A stretch of DNA of 43,804 bases, from NCBI GenBank assembly GCA_000333815.1, contig CAPI01000052.1:1-43804 (forward strand), in the 5' to 3' direction. Each line of letters opens with the position of its first letter. Positions within the stretch are counted from its first letter, which is position 1. The translations under genes were made by a program, and so were the position numbers. The notes under the pieces are model-generated. The model worked only from the letters and a program-made list of their open reading frames with translations. It was not told the DNA's origin and ran no database searches. The stretch comes from [Collinsella] massiliensis (GTDB taxonomy: Bacteria > Actinomycetota > Coriobacteriia > Coriobacteriales > Coriobacteriaceae). Below, piece after piece: positions 13,881-21,614 of the stretch.

Positions 13881-15713
13881 GTGCCGAACATGCCAAATGC
13901 TAGGGGGAACATGCATACCTTTGAGATACGTGACAAGTTCTACCTCGACGGTGAGCCGTTCACGATTCTCTCGGGTGCCATCCACCCCGTGCGCGTGCAC
14001 CCCTCCGATTGGCGCCATTCCCTCTACAACCTGAAGGCCATGGGCTTCAACACGGTCGAGGCGTATTTTACGTGGAACACGATCGAGCCCGAGCCCGGTG
14101 TCTTCGATTTTACCGGTTTTAACGATATCGCCGCCTTCATCGACGAGGCCGCCGAGCTCGGCCTCTGGTTCATCGCGCGCCCCTCGCCCTACATCTGCGG
14201 CGAGTGGGAGTGGGGCGGCCTGCCCGCGTGGCTCATGCGCGACCGCACCATGCGCCCGCGCTCGCGCGACCCCAAGTTCCTCGAGCACGTCGCCCGCTAC
14301 TACGACCAGCTCATGCCCATCCTCGTCGAGCGCCAGATCACGCACGGTGGCAACATCATCATGATGCAGATCGAGAACGAGTACGGCTCGTACTGCGAGG
14401 ACAAGGACTACCTCCGCGCCATCCGCGACCTCATGGTCGAGCGCGGCGTCGACGTGCCGCTGTGCACCTCGGACGGCCCGTGGCGCGGCTGCCTGCGCGC
14501 CGGCACGCTCATCGACGACGACATCCTCGCCACCGGCAACTTCGGGAGCCGCTCGGCCGAGAACCTCGCCGCCCTCAAGGCCTTCCACGAGGAGCACGGC
14601 AAGAACTGGCCGCTCATGTGCATGGAGTTCTGGGACGGCTGGTTCAACCGCTGGGGCGAGAACGTCATCCGCCGCGACGCGGACGACCTCGTGGCCTGCG
14701 TGCGCGAGTGCCTGGAGATCGGCGACGGCCTGAACCTCTACATGTTCCACGGCGGCACGAACTTCGGCTTCATGAACGCGTGCTCCGCGCGGCACACCCA
14801 CGACATCCACCAGGTCACGAGCTACGACTACGACGCCCCGCTCAACGAGGAGGGCAACCCCACCGAGAAGTGGTACAAGCTGCGCGACATGGTGCGCGAG
14901 CTCTACCCGGACGCTTGGACGGCCGAGCCGCTCGTGAAGCAGGCCGTCGCCGTGGGGGAGATCCCCGCGACCGGCCGCGTGAGCCTCTTCAACGTGCTCG
15001 ACGCGCTGTCCGAGCCCGTGCGCTCCCAGTACCCCCAGACCATGGAGGACCTGGGCCAGAGCTACGGCTACACGCTCTACACCACGACGATCGAGCGCGA
15101 CGTCGCCGAGGACGCCGAGGAGCGCATCCGCGTCATCGACGGCCGCGACCGCGCGAAGGTCTACGTGGAGGGCACCTGCGTGGCCACGCAGTACCAGGAG
15201 CACATCGGCGAGGACATCAAGTGCGTCCTGCCCGCCGAGCGCAACCGCCTGGACATCCTCATGGAGAACATGGGGCGCGTGGGCTACGGCCACAAGCTCC
15301 TGGCCGACACGCAGCACAAGGGCATCCGCACGGGCGTGTGCGCGGACCTGCACTTCATCACCGGGTGGGAGCAGCGCTGCCTGCCGCTCACCGACATCTC
15401 CGGCATCGATTTCACCGCCGGGTTCGAGGAGGGCCAGCCCGCCTTCCACCGCTTCGAGTTCACGCTCGACGAACCCGCTGACACCTTTATCGACACGACG
15501 GGCTTCGGCAAGGGCTGCGCGTTCGTGAACGGGGTGAACGTCGGGCGCTTCTGGGAGGTTGGTCCCATCATGACGCTCTTCGTCCCGCACGGTTTCACGC
15601 ACGCCGGCGTGAACGAGCTCGTTTTGTTCGAAACCGAGGGCGTGTACGAGAGCACGATCTCCCTGCGCTCCGAGCCCCTCATCAACCTGCTCGACAAAGA
15701 AGGAGTTGAGTAA
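13881..15713 (+). CDS. bgaC: GH35 beta-galactosidase, BgaC-like (beta-1,3-galactosyl-HexNAc specific type)
   Basis: The 610-residue glycosidase closely follows Streptococcus pneumoniae BgaC in motif order. GFNTVEAYFTWN is followed by YICGEWEWGGLPAWLM, then IIMMQIENEYGSY with the acid/base Glu and PLMCMEFWDGWFNRWGE with the nucleophile Glu. LNLYMFHGGTNFGFMN and the C-terminal beta domains (ENMGRVGYGHKLLADTQ, FVNGVNVGRFW) complete the match. BgaC-type enzymes remove terminal beta-1,3-galactose from HexNAc. There is no signal peptide, so it should act inside the cell on PTS-imported disaccharide. One oddity: SGAIHPVRV replaces the usual SGxIHYxR, so a sugar-contacting tyrosine is missing. The GTG at 13881 has AGGGG at five bases. 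The ATG at 13911 (after AGGGGG, three bases) matches the family start (MHTFEIRD) and is equally possible. It is the first gene of the operon with the PTS genes. Confidence 0.93.
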   Translation: MPNMPNARGNMHTFEIRDKFYLDGEPFTILSGAIHPVRVHPSDWRHSLYNLKAMGFNTVEAYFTWNTIEPEPGVFDFTGFNDIAAFIDEAAELGLWFIARPSPYICGEWEWGGLPAWLMRDRTMRPRSRDPKFLEHVARYYDQLMPILVERQITHGGNIIMMQIENEYGSYCEDKDYLRAIRDLMVERGVDVPLCTSDGPWRGCLRAGTLIDDDILATGNFGSRSAENLAALKAFHEEHGKNWPLMCMEFWDGWFNRWGENVIRRDADDLVACVRECLEIGDGLNLYMFHGGTNFGFMNACSARHTHDIHQVTSYDYDAPLNEEGNPTEKWYKLRDMVRELYPDAWTAEPLVKQAVAVGEIPATGRVSLFNVLDALSEPVRSQYPQTMEDLGQSYGYTLYTTTIERDVAEDAEERIRVIDGRDRAKVYVEGTCVATQYQEHIGEDIKCVLPAERNRLDILMENMGRVGYGHKLLADTQHKGIRTGVCADLHFITGWEQRCLPLTDISGIDFTAGFEEGQPAFHRFEFTLDEPADTFIDTTGFGKGCAFVNGVNVGRFWEVGPIMTLFVPHGFTHAGVNELVLFETEGVYESTISLRSEPLINLLDKEGVE

Positions 15714-15714
15714 C

Positions 15715-16179
15715 ATGATTGTTGGCGCACGTGTTGATTTCCGTCTCATCCACGGCCAGGTCGGCAACCTCTGGAGCAACGCTCGTCAGGTGAGCCGCTT
15801 CATGGTCGTCGACGACCAGATCTGCGAGGACGCCGTGCAGAAGCAGGTGCTCCGCATGGCTACCCCGGCGACCTGCAAGCTCTCGGTGCTCTCCACCGAG
15901 AAGGCCTGCGCGAACATCCTCGCGGGCAAGTACGACGCCCAGCGCCTGTTCATCGTCGTCAAGAAGCCCGAGACCTACGTCAAGATGGTCAAGGCGGGCG
16001 TGAAGTTCGACGAGATCATCCTCGGCAACATCACCTCCATGGACATCGTCAAGTCCTACAACCGCAACATCAACTGCGGCCAGGACGACGTCGATGCCCT
16101 CAAGGAGCTCGAGGCCCTGGGCGTGCCCATGGTCATCCAGCTCACGCCGCAGAACAACCCCGAGAAGTTCACGGCCTAA
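15715..16179 (+). CDS. PTS system mannose/fructose/N-acetylgalactosamine family, IIB component
   Basis: The 154-residue cytoplasmic protein begins MIVGARVDFRLIHGQVG. The histidine of RLIHGQV (residue 13) is the phosphorylation site of mannose-family IIB proteins. Later stretches AGVKFDEIILGNI and MVIQLTPQN fit the family. It takes phosphate from IIA and passes it to sugar moving through IIC/IID. I chose ATG 15715, which follows AAGGAG and lies 1 bp after the GH35 stop, so the two genes are tightly coupled. The gene order GH35–IIB–IIC–IID is that of the pneumococcal bgaC operon. Confidence 0.94.
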   Translation: MIVGARVDFRLIHGQVGNLWSNARQVSRFMVVDDQICEDAVQKQVLRMATPATCKLSVLSTEKACANILAGKYDAQRLFIVVKKPETYVKMVKAGVKFDEIILGNITSMDIVKSYNRNINCGQDDVDALKELEALGVPMVIQLTPQNNPEKFTA

Positions 16180-16269
16180 TTTCTTTTGGCGCTACTGCCG
16201 CGAGGGGAGATGCGCGGCCGTATATAGCGTGGGAACGTATCGTTTCGTATCTGTAGAAGGAGGAAAACC

Positions 16270-17160
16270 ATGATTCAGTGGTGGCAAATCATTTTGCTCA
16301 CGGCGTACGCCGGATTCCAGATCATGGACGAGCTGCACTGGTACTCCAGCGCCGGCTCCGCCGTGTTCTCCGGCTTCATCACCGGCCTCATCATGGGCGA
16401 CATGACCACCGGTCTTCTGATCGGCGGCCAGATGCAGCTGACGATCCTGGGCGTCGGCACCTTCGGTGGCGCGTCCCGTATCGACGCCAACTCCGGCACC
16501 CTCATCGCGACCGCGTTCGCGGTGAGCGCTCACATGGATCCCGAGCTCGCGCTCGCGACCCTGGGCGTGCCCGTGGCTGCCATCCTGGTGTACACCGACA
16601 TCGCCGGCCGTTTCGCCAACACGTTCTTCGGCCACATGTGCGATGCCGACGTCGAGAACATGAACTGGAACTCGTACAACTTCCACTACTGGCTCGGTGC
16701 CGTCTCTTGGTGCCTCAGCCGCATGATCCCGGTGTTCCTGGCCCTCGCCTTCGGCCAGCCGGTCGTTGAGGCCATCACCACCGCGCTCAACGGCGACTTC
16801 GCCTGGCTCGGCGCTGGCCTGACCGTCGCGGGCGCCGCGCTGCCCGCCGTGGGCTTCGCCATCCTGCTCCGTTACCTGCCCGTCAAGAAGCACATCGCCT
16901 ACCTGATCCTCGGCTTCGTGATCGCCGCCCTCCTGGGCACCCTGTTCACGAGCGTCATGGGCATCAGCGGCGACCTCTCGACCGTGGCTACCATCACGGA
17001 CGCGGAGATCACCGGCGGCGACTACAACTCGCTGTCCATGCTGACGATCGCCCTCATCGGCTTCGCGCTTGCCTACATCTACTACACGCAGAATAAGGCG
17101 GCCGCCTCTGCGCCCGCCGCTGCTGCCGCCGTGGAGGGAGATGACGACGATGAGCTCTAA
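16270..17160 (+). CDS. PTS mannose family, IIC component (membrane channel)
   Basis: The 296-residue protein is highly hydrophobic, with about seven to eight membrane segments. The family signature GFITGLIMGDMTTGLLIGGQ is near residues 36–55, followed by LGVGTFGGASRIDANSGT. IIC forms the sugar-binding transport domain together with IID. The ATG follows GAAGGAGG. The C-terminus ends in an Ala-rich and acidic tail (EGDDDDEL) that overlaps the start of the IID gene by 11 bp, which couples their translation. Confidence 0.93.
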   Translation: MIQWWQIILLTAYAGFQIMDELHWYSSAGSAVFSGFITGLIMGDMTTGLLIGGQMQLTILGVGTFGGASRIDANSGTLIATAFAVSAHMDPELALATLGVPVAAILVYTDIAGRFANTFFGHMCDADVENMNWNSYNFHYWLGAVSWCLSRMIPVFLALAFGQPVVEAITTALNGDFAWLGAGLTVAGAALPAVGFAILLRYLPVKKHIAYLILGFVIAALLGTLFTSVMGISGDLSTVATITDAEITGGDYNSLSMLTIALIGFALAYIYYTQNKAAASAPAAAAAVEGDDDDEL

Positions 17161-17983
17161 GCTTCCGAACGGCACCACGGGCTACAAGCTCACTAAGGCC
17201 GACTTCCAGCAGATCAACCGTCGCAACCTCGTCGGCTTCCAGGCTGGCTGGAACTACGAGCGTATGCAGCACACCGGTTACCTGTGGATCATCCTTCCGC
17301 AGCTCCGTAAGATCTACGGGGACAACACCGAAGAGCTGAAGATCGCCGCGCGCACCCACTGCGCCCCGTTCTTCAACACCTCCAACTTCCTCAACACGAT
17401 CATCACCGGTATCGACCTGGCGATCGAGGAAGAGGAGGGCATGGAGAGCCTCGAGACCGTCGCTTCCCTGAAGACCGGCCTCATGGGCCCGCTCGCCTCC
17501 ATCGGCGACTCGATCTTCGGCTCGCTGCTGCCGACGATCTTCGGCGCGCTCGCCGCTAACATGGCGTCCGCCGGCAACCCGCTCGGCATCTTCATCTGGA
17601 TCGCCGTGAACATCGTGGTCGACTGGTTCCGCTGCAAGCAGACCTACGTCGCCTACGACCAGGGCATGAAGCTCGTCTCCACGATGAGCGACCAGCTCAA
17701 CGCCATCACCGACGCCGCTACCGTCATGGGCGTGTTCATGGTGGGCGCCCTCGTGTCCACCAACGTCGGCATCGTGATCTCCGCCCCGATCGATCTGGGT
17801 GGCGTCACCGTCGACCTCCAGCACATCGCCAACATGATCTGCCCGAAGCTCGTGCCCGCCGCCCTCGTCGGCTTCGTGTACTGGCTCCTCGGCAAGAAGG
17901 GCATGACCTCGACCAAGGCGATCTTCATCGTCCTCATCGTGGCCATCGTCCTCGGCGGCCTCGGCTGGATCGCCAAGGGCTAA
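17150..17983 (+). CDS. PTS mannose family, IID component
   Basis: The 277-residue product shows the IID pattern: NRRNLVGFQAGWNYERMQHT, GYLWIILPQLRKIYG, TGLMGPLASIGDSIFGSLLP, and C-terminal membrane segments after about residue 200. It pairs with IIC in the membrane to form the mannose-type translocator. I chose ATG 17150 because GGAGGGAG is about ten bases upstream. ATG 17141 is almost on top of that ribosome site. The IIA protein is not next in line as in many operons but comes after two hairpins and an unrelated gene. Confidence 0.93.
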   Translation: MSSKLPNGTTGYKLTKADFQQINRRNLVGFQAGWNYERMQHTGYLWIILPQLRKIYGDNTEELKIAARTHCAPFFNTSNFLNTIITGIDLAIEEEEGMESLETVASLKTGLMGPLASIGDSIFGSLLPTIFGALAANMASAGNPLGIFIWIAVNIVVDWFRCKQTYVAYDQGMKLVSTMSDQLNAITDAATVMGVFMVGALVSTNVGIVISAPIDLGGVTVDLQHIANMICPKLVPAALVGFVYWLLGKKGMTSTKAIFIVLIVAIVLGGLGWIAKG

Positions 17984-18000
17984 GGAGTCTAGGTTCTCGT

Positions 18001-18028
18001 CCCGGCACCCGGGCAACCGGGCGCCGGG
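18001..18028 (+). terminator. GC-rich hairpin after the IID gene
   Basis: CCCGGC-A-CCCGG pairs with CCGGG-C-GCCGGG around a GCAA loop. No T-run follows, so it probably blocks exonucleases or weakly attenuates. Confidence 0.5.
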
Positions 18029-18053
18029 CGGGGTCTTGCTCTGCGTGAGTCGC

Positions 18054-18121
18054 AAACGGGCGCGCTCCTCAAGGCGGGCATATGCTCCGTCGCGTTCTCC
18101 CAGAGGTGCGCGCCCGTTTTT
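18054..18121 (+). terminator. Long-loop terminator ending the GH35–PTS operon
   Basis: AAACGGGCGCGC (18054–18065) pairs with GCGCGCCCGTTT (18108–18119), and the downstream arm runs into TTTTT. The 42-base loop is long, but the 12-bp stem is perfect. Confidence 0.6.
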
Positions 18122-18186
18122 CGCTATCATGGCACTGCGCCGGCAGGCGTCTTTGAGCGCCGAGAAGCAAGGGAAGGTATTCCATC

Positions 18187-18852
18187 GTGAGACCAGAAGT
18201 CATCGTCTTTCTCATCTTTCTCCTCGTCTACTTCGTGGCGACGACGCTTCTGCGCCGCTACTACGAGGTGAAGGTCGAGATGCTCTATGCGACCGGTCTC
18301 TTCGACGATTGCTTCGACACGCTCAACAAGCTGCTGCCGCGCATCCTGTTCCCCACGTACAGGCAGTACCAGTGGCGGTTCATGGTGCATGACGCGCGCG
18401 GCGAGCGCGAGCTGGCGACCCGCATGATCGAGCTCATGCTGCGCATGCGGTCCTCGAAGAAGCGCCTCGCGCAGACGGTGGCGCTCGCGTTCAACTACTA
18501 CGTGTCCATCGAGGACAAGAAGCGCGCGAAGGAGCTGCTCCAGCAAGCAAAGGGCCTCTGCGACGAGTCCGTCGTCAAGGATATGCAGCTCACGTACGAC
18601 ATCATGCTCGGCAATCGGCACGATTGCATCGAGCGCATGGAGGAGCTCGTGGATACCGCCGCTCCGGAAGCGCGGGCGAAGCTGTACATGCTCATCGCGA
18701 AGCAGTACCGCAATGCCGGCAACCGCGAGAAGGCGCGCTACTACGAGGGGCTCCTCAAGCAGTTCATCGCCGAGAACTCCATGCCGCGCCCGAAGGATGC
18801 GCAGGCGGAGGGGGAGCCCGGCGAGCCGTCCGAGACCGCGGACGGCAAGTAG
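18187..18852 (+). CDS. Membrane-anchored helical (TPR-like) protein of unknown function
   Basis: The 221-residue protein starts with one membrane helix (VIVFLIFLLVYFVATTLL, residues 5–22). About 170 residues of amphipathic helices follow, with TPR-like spacing (ALAFNYYVSIEDKKRAKELLQQA, KLYMLIAKQYRNAGNREKARYYEGLL). The tail is Pro/Glu-rich. The N-in single-pass layout puts the repeats in the cytoplasm or outside depending on topology, which I cannot settle. The GTG start follows AAGGGAAGG. It sits between the IID and IIA genes, but terminators before it and an operator after it suggest its own transcript, so a link to sugar uptake is not established. Confidence 0.75.
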   Translation: MRPEVIVFLIFLLVYFVATTLLRRYYEVKVEMLYATGLFDDCFDTLNKLLPRILFPTYRQYQWRFMVHDARGERELATRMIELMLRMRSSKKRLAQTVALAFNYYVSIEDKKRAKELLQQAKGLCDESVVKDMQLTYDIMLGNRHDCIERMEELVDTAAPEARAKLYMLIAKQYRNAGNREKARYYEGLLKQFIAENSMPRPKDAQAEGEPGEPSETADGK

Positions 18853-18976
18853 GTTCGCGGCGCGTTCCGCGCGGGCGCGATGCCCGGGTGGGTGCGCGGC
18901 GAACGGAGTTCGGTAAGGAGGGCGCATGCGTCTTAGGTCTGCTTGCGGGACCATTCGCCTTCACCATTTAGCATAG

Positions 18977-18998
18977 CTGGTAGTAACCAGTTACCACT
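18977..18998. promoter_or_regulatory. GntR-type operator 3, upstream of IIA–gntR–agaS
   Basis: CTGGTAGTAACCAG (18977–18990) has the TGGT-N4-ACCA core of operators 1 and 2. An overlapping half site (CCAGTTACCACT) extends to 18998. It lies 63 bp before the IIA start codon and would let the regulator control its own operon. Confidence 0.65.
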
Positions 18999-19061
18999 CG
19001 CGCCCTATGCAAGCAGATGGGGTCGCCGCGGGGAATCGTGTGTGTAGGAAAGGACACGAAC

Positions 19062-19487
19062 ATGATCGGTTTCATTCTCACTGGCCATGGCAACTTCTCG
19101 CTGGGCGTGAAGAGCGCCGTCGATATGGTCGCGGGTGACACGCCCGCGTTCAAGGCCGTTCCCTTCGACGGCACGAGCACCGATACCTATGCGGCCGACC
19201 TGCGCGCCGCCATCTCCGAGCTGCGCGAGGAGTGCGACGGCGTCGTGGTCTTCTGCGACCTGCTCGGCGGCACCCCGTTCAACCAGTCCATGCTCGCGTC
19301 CCAGGTCATCGACAACGTCGAGGTCGTCGCCGGCGTGAACCTGCCCATGCTCATCGAGCTCATCGTCATGCGCGGCGCCTACGCCACCGCCGAGGAGACT
19401 GCCGAGGCCGCCGTCACGGTGGGCACCGCGGGCGTGTGCCACAAGAAGCTCGAGCCCATGGGCGACGACGAGGACGATGAGATGTAA
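19062..19487 (+). CDS. PTS mannose family, IIA component
   Basis: The 141-residue cytoplasmic protein begins MIGFILTGHGNFSLGVKSAV. His9 in TGHGNF is the residue phosphorylated by HPr. VVFCDLLGGTPFNQS near residue 65 and the acidic end complete the EIIA-Man fold. It feeds the IIB protein encoded 3 kb upstream. I chose ATG 19062, which follows GGAAAGGA. The frame extends to 19017 without a ribosome site. It is the first gene after operator 3 and is followed by a perfect hairpin and the GntR gene. Confidence 0.93.
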   Translation: MIGFILTGHGNFSLGVKSAVDMVAGDTPAFKAVPFDGTSTDTYAADLRAAISELREECDGVVVFCDLLGGTPFNQSMLASQVIDNVEVVAGVNLPMLIELIVMRGAYATAEETAEAAVTVGTAGVCHKKLEPMGDDEDDEM

Positions 19488-19490
19488 GAC

Positions 19491-19508
19491 CGCTCCGCGA
19501 TCGGAGCG
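19491..19508 (+). terminator. Hairpin between the IIA and gntR genes
   Basis: CGCTCCG/CGGAGCG forms a perfect 7-bp stem with a CGAT loop. With no T-run it is more likely an mRNA-stabilising hairpin that raises IIA over regulator expression than a full stop. Confidence 0.45.
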
Positions 19509-19544
19509 ATGTGTGTTCGGAACACGCGTGAGGGAGGCGAATCT

Positions 19545-20276
19545 ATGGCGGTAACGATGCGGCGCCAGCCGCTCTACGACCAGCTGGTCGACATCTTGTC
19601 CGAGAAGATCGAGTACGAGTACCGCCCGGGCGACCTCATGCCCTCCGAGCGCGAGCTCTCGGAACGCTATGGCCTTTCGCGCACGACGGTTCGGCTCGCC
19701 CTGCAGGAGCTCGAGCAGCTCGGGCTCGTCGTCCGCCAGCACGGCCGCGGCACCTTCGTCGCGGATCGCTCGGCGCAGACGACGAACCTTATGCAGTCGT
19801 ACAGCTTCACCGAGCAGATGCGCGAGATGGGGCGCGTCCCGCATACCACGATCCTGGAGTTCAGCGAGATCCTCGCCGACGCGAACCTCGCCGACCACCT
19901 GGGCGTGCGCGAGAACGACAAGCTCTTCAAGCTCAAGCGCCTGCGTTCCGCAGACGACATCCCCATGATGGTCGAGCGCACGTACTTGCCCATGCGCAAG
20001 TTCCTCACGCTCAAGCGGCCGCTTCTGGAGAGCATGCCGCTCTACGAGATCATCGAGGGCGTCTACCACGAGAAGATCAAGGTGGCGGAGGAGGAGTTCT
20101 TCGCGAGCATCGCGCGTTCCGCGGACGCGCACCTGCTCGGGATCAACGAGGGCGCGCCCGTGCTCGACCTCGTCCGCACCACGTATAACGCGAGCAACGA
20201 GATCGTGGAGTACACGCTCTCGGTGGCCCGCGCAGACCAGTTCAAATACAAGGTCTACCACCATCGCGGTGAGTAG
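19545..20276 (+). CDS. GntR family transcriptional regulator with UTRA domain
   Basis: The 243-residue protein has a winged helix at about 5–75 (PLYDQLVDILSEKIE, LMPSERELSERYGLSRTTVR, LVVRQHGRGTFVA). A UTRA ligand domain follows (about 95–240, with GVRENDKLFKLKRLRSADD and PMMVERTYLP). This is the HutC/NagR/DasR branch, whose members release DNA on binding phosphorylated amino sugars or related sugars. The branch binds TGGT-N4-ACCA type palindromes, three of which occur at 13605, 13642 and 18977, so it very likely controls the whole island. ATG 19545 follows GGGAGG. It sits between IIA and agaS, as expected for an in-operon repressor. Confidence 0.93.
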   Translation: MAVTMRRQPLYDQLVDILSEKIEYEYRPGDLMPSERELSERYGLSRTTVRLALQELEQLGLVVRQHGRGTFVADRSAQTTNLMQSYSFTEQMREMGRVPHTTILEFSEILADANLADHLGVRENDKLFKLKRLRSADDIPMMVERTYLPMRKFLTLKRPLLESMPLYEIIEGVYHEKIKVAEEEFFASIARSADAHLLGINEGAPVLDLVRTTYNASNEIVEYTLSVARADQFKYKVYHHRGE

Positions 20277-20323
20277 GCGGCGCGCTCGCTGCCGGGCGCG
20301 CGCACGATAGAAGGGTACCAACC

Positions 20324-21490
20324 ATGTTCGAGAAAGGCCTGGAGGAGCTGAAGGCGCTCGGGGCGGACATCACCACCGCCGAGATCAAGCAGCAGCCCGA
20401 GCTCTGGGAGGACACGTTCCAGATCTACGCGGATAACAAGGAGGCCATCGAGGCGTTCCTCGCCGAGGCGAACGCCATGGCCGAGGGCCGCACGTCGGTG
20501 ATCTTCACCGGCGCGGGCACGTCGGATTACGTGGGCGACACCGTGGCGCCCTACCTCCGCCATGCCGGCGACGTCGCGACGTACGACTTCAAGCCCATCG
20601 CTACGACCGACATCGTCTCCGCCCCGCGCGACTTCCTGAACCCCGACGAGCCCACCGTGCTCGTGTCCTTCGCCCGCTCCGGCAACAGCCCCGAGAGCCT
20701 TGCCGCCGTGGACGTGGCGCGCAAGTACGTCAAGAACATCAAGTTCCTGAACATCACCTGCGCCCCCGAGGGCAAGCTCGCCGTCGAGAGCGCCGGCGAC
20801 CCGGACGCCCTCACGCTGCTCATCCCGCGCGCGAACGACAAGGGCTTCGCCATGACCGGCAGCTACAGCTGCATGGCGCTGCTCACGACCCTCATCTTCG
20901 ACGCCGCCTCCGACGAGCAGAAGCTCGCGTGGGTGCGCGAGGCCGCGCGCCTGGGCCGCACGGTCGTGGAGCGCGAGGACGAGGTCGCGGCCTTCCTGGC
21001 GGGCGACTTCAACCGCGTGACGTACCTGGGCTCCGGCTCCTACGTGGGCCTCGCCCAGGAGGCGCAGCTCAAGATCCTCGAGCTCGCGCACGGCCTCGTG
21101 GCCACCTCGTGGGACAGCTGCATGGGCTACCGCCACGGGCCGAAGAGCTTCGTGGACGAGAAGACCCTCGTGTTCGTGTTCGTGTCGAACGACCCCTACA
21201 CGCGCAAGTACGACCTCGACATCCTGAACGAGATCGCGGGCGACGAGATCGCGCAGAAGACCATCGCCATCCAGCAGGACGCCGGCGAGCTCTTTGCGGG
21301 CGAGTCCTTCACCTTCTCCGGCGAGGAGGCGCTGCCCGAGGCCTACCTCGCGCTGCCGTTCGTGATGGTGGCCCAGGCCGTCTCGCTCCTCAACTCCGTG
21401 CGCGTGGGCAACACCCCCGACACGCCGAGCCCCACCGGCACCGTGAACCGCGTGGTGAAGGGCGTCATCATCCACGAGTTCGAGGCGTAA
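20324..21490 (+). CDS. agaS: AgaS-type SIS-domain protein (galactosamine-6-phosphate deaminase/isomerase)
   Basis: The 388-residue product has two SIS domains. The first has VIFTGAGTSDYVGDTV (about 59–74) and VLVSFARSGNSPESLAA. The second has VTYLGSGSYVGLAQEAQLKI (about 233–252) and SWDSCMGYRHGPKSFVDE. Length and motifs match AgaS, which turns D-galactosamine-6-phosphate into tagatose-6-phosphate and ammonia in GalNAc and galactosamine pathways. The next genes encode the deacetylase that would make its substrate and the kinase that would use its product, which supports the call. GAAGGGT precedes the ATG. A decayed family A repeat follows the stop. Confidence 0.92.
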   Translation: MFEKGLEELKALGADITTAEIKQQPELWEDTFQIYADNKEAIEAFLAEANAMAEGRTSVIFTGAGTSDYVGDTVAPYLRHAGDVATYDFKPIATTDIVSAPRDFLNPDEPTVLVSFARSGNSPESLAAVDVARKYVKNIKFLNITCAPEGKLAVESAGDPDALTLLIPRANDKGFAMTGSYSCMALLTTLIFDAASDEQKLAWVREAARLGRTVVEREDEVAAFLAGDFNRVTYLGSGSYVGLAQEAQLKILELAHGLVATSWDSCMGYRHGPKSFVDEKTLVFVFVSNDPYTRKYDLDILNEIAGDEIAQKTIAIQQDAGELFAGESFTFSGEEALPEAYLALPFVMVAQAVSLLNSVRVGNTPDTPSPTGTVNRVVKGVIIHEFEA

Positions 21491-21508
21491 CGCATCATAG
21501 TTGCCGCG

Positions 21509-21584
21509 GTGATAATTTGGTGTCAGACACCTTTTTATCACCGCGCATCGGGCGATGCCGAGGTGCCGGGCACCAAGGTATCAC
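21509..21584. repeat. Family A palindromic element, copy 2 (one arm decayed)
   Basis: The left arm (21509–21541) differs from copy 1 by one base. After the same 10-bp spacer the right arm (21552–21584) matches the expected complement at 23 of 33 positions. The 33–10–33 geometry is kept exactly, so this is an older copy whose right half has drifted. Confidence 0.85.
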
Positions 21585-21614
21585 CGGAGTTTCACCTTCC
21601 GAGAGGAGTTCGCT

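Noticed and set aside
13701-15779. 692-codon open frame on the minus strand opposite the GH35 gene
   Set aside because: It is the shadow frame of a gene with strong motifs on the other strand. Its composition is low complexity and no ribosome site fits.
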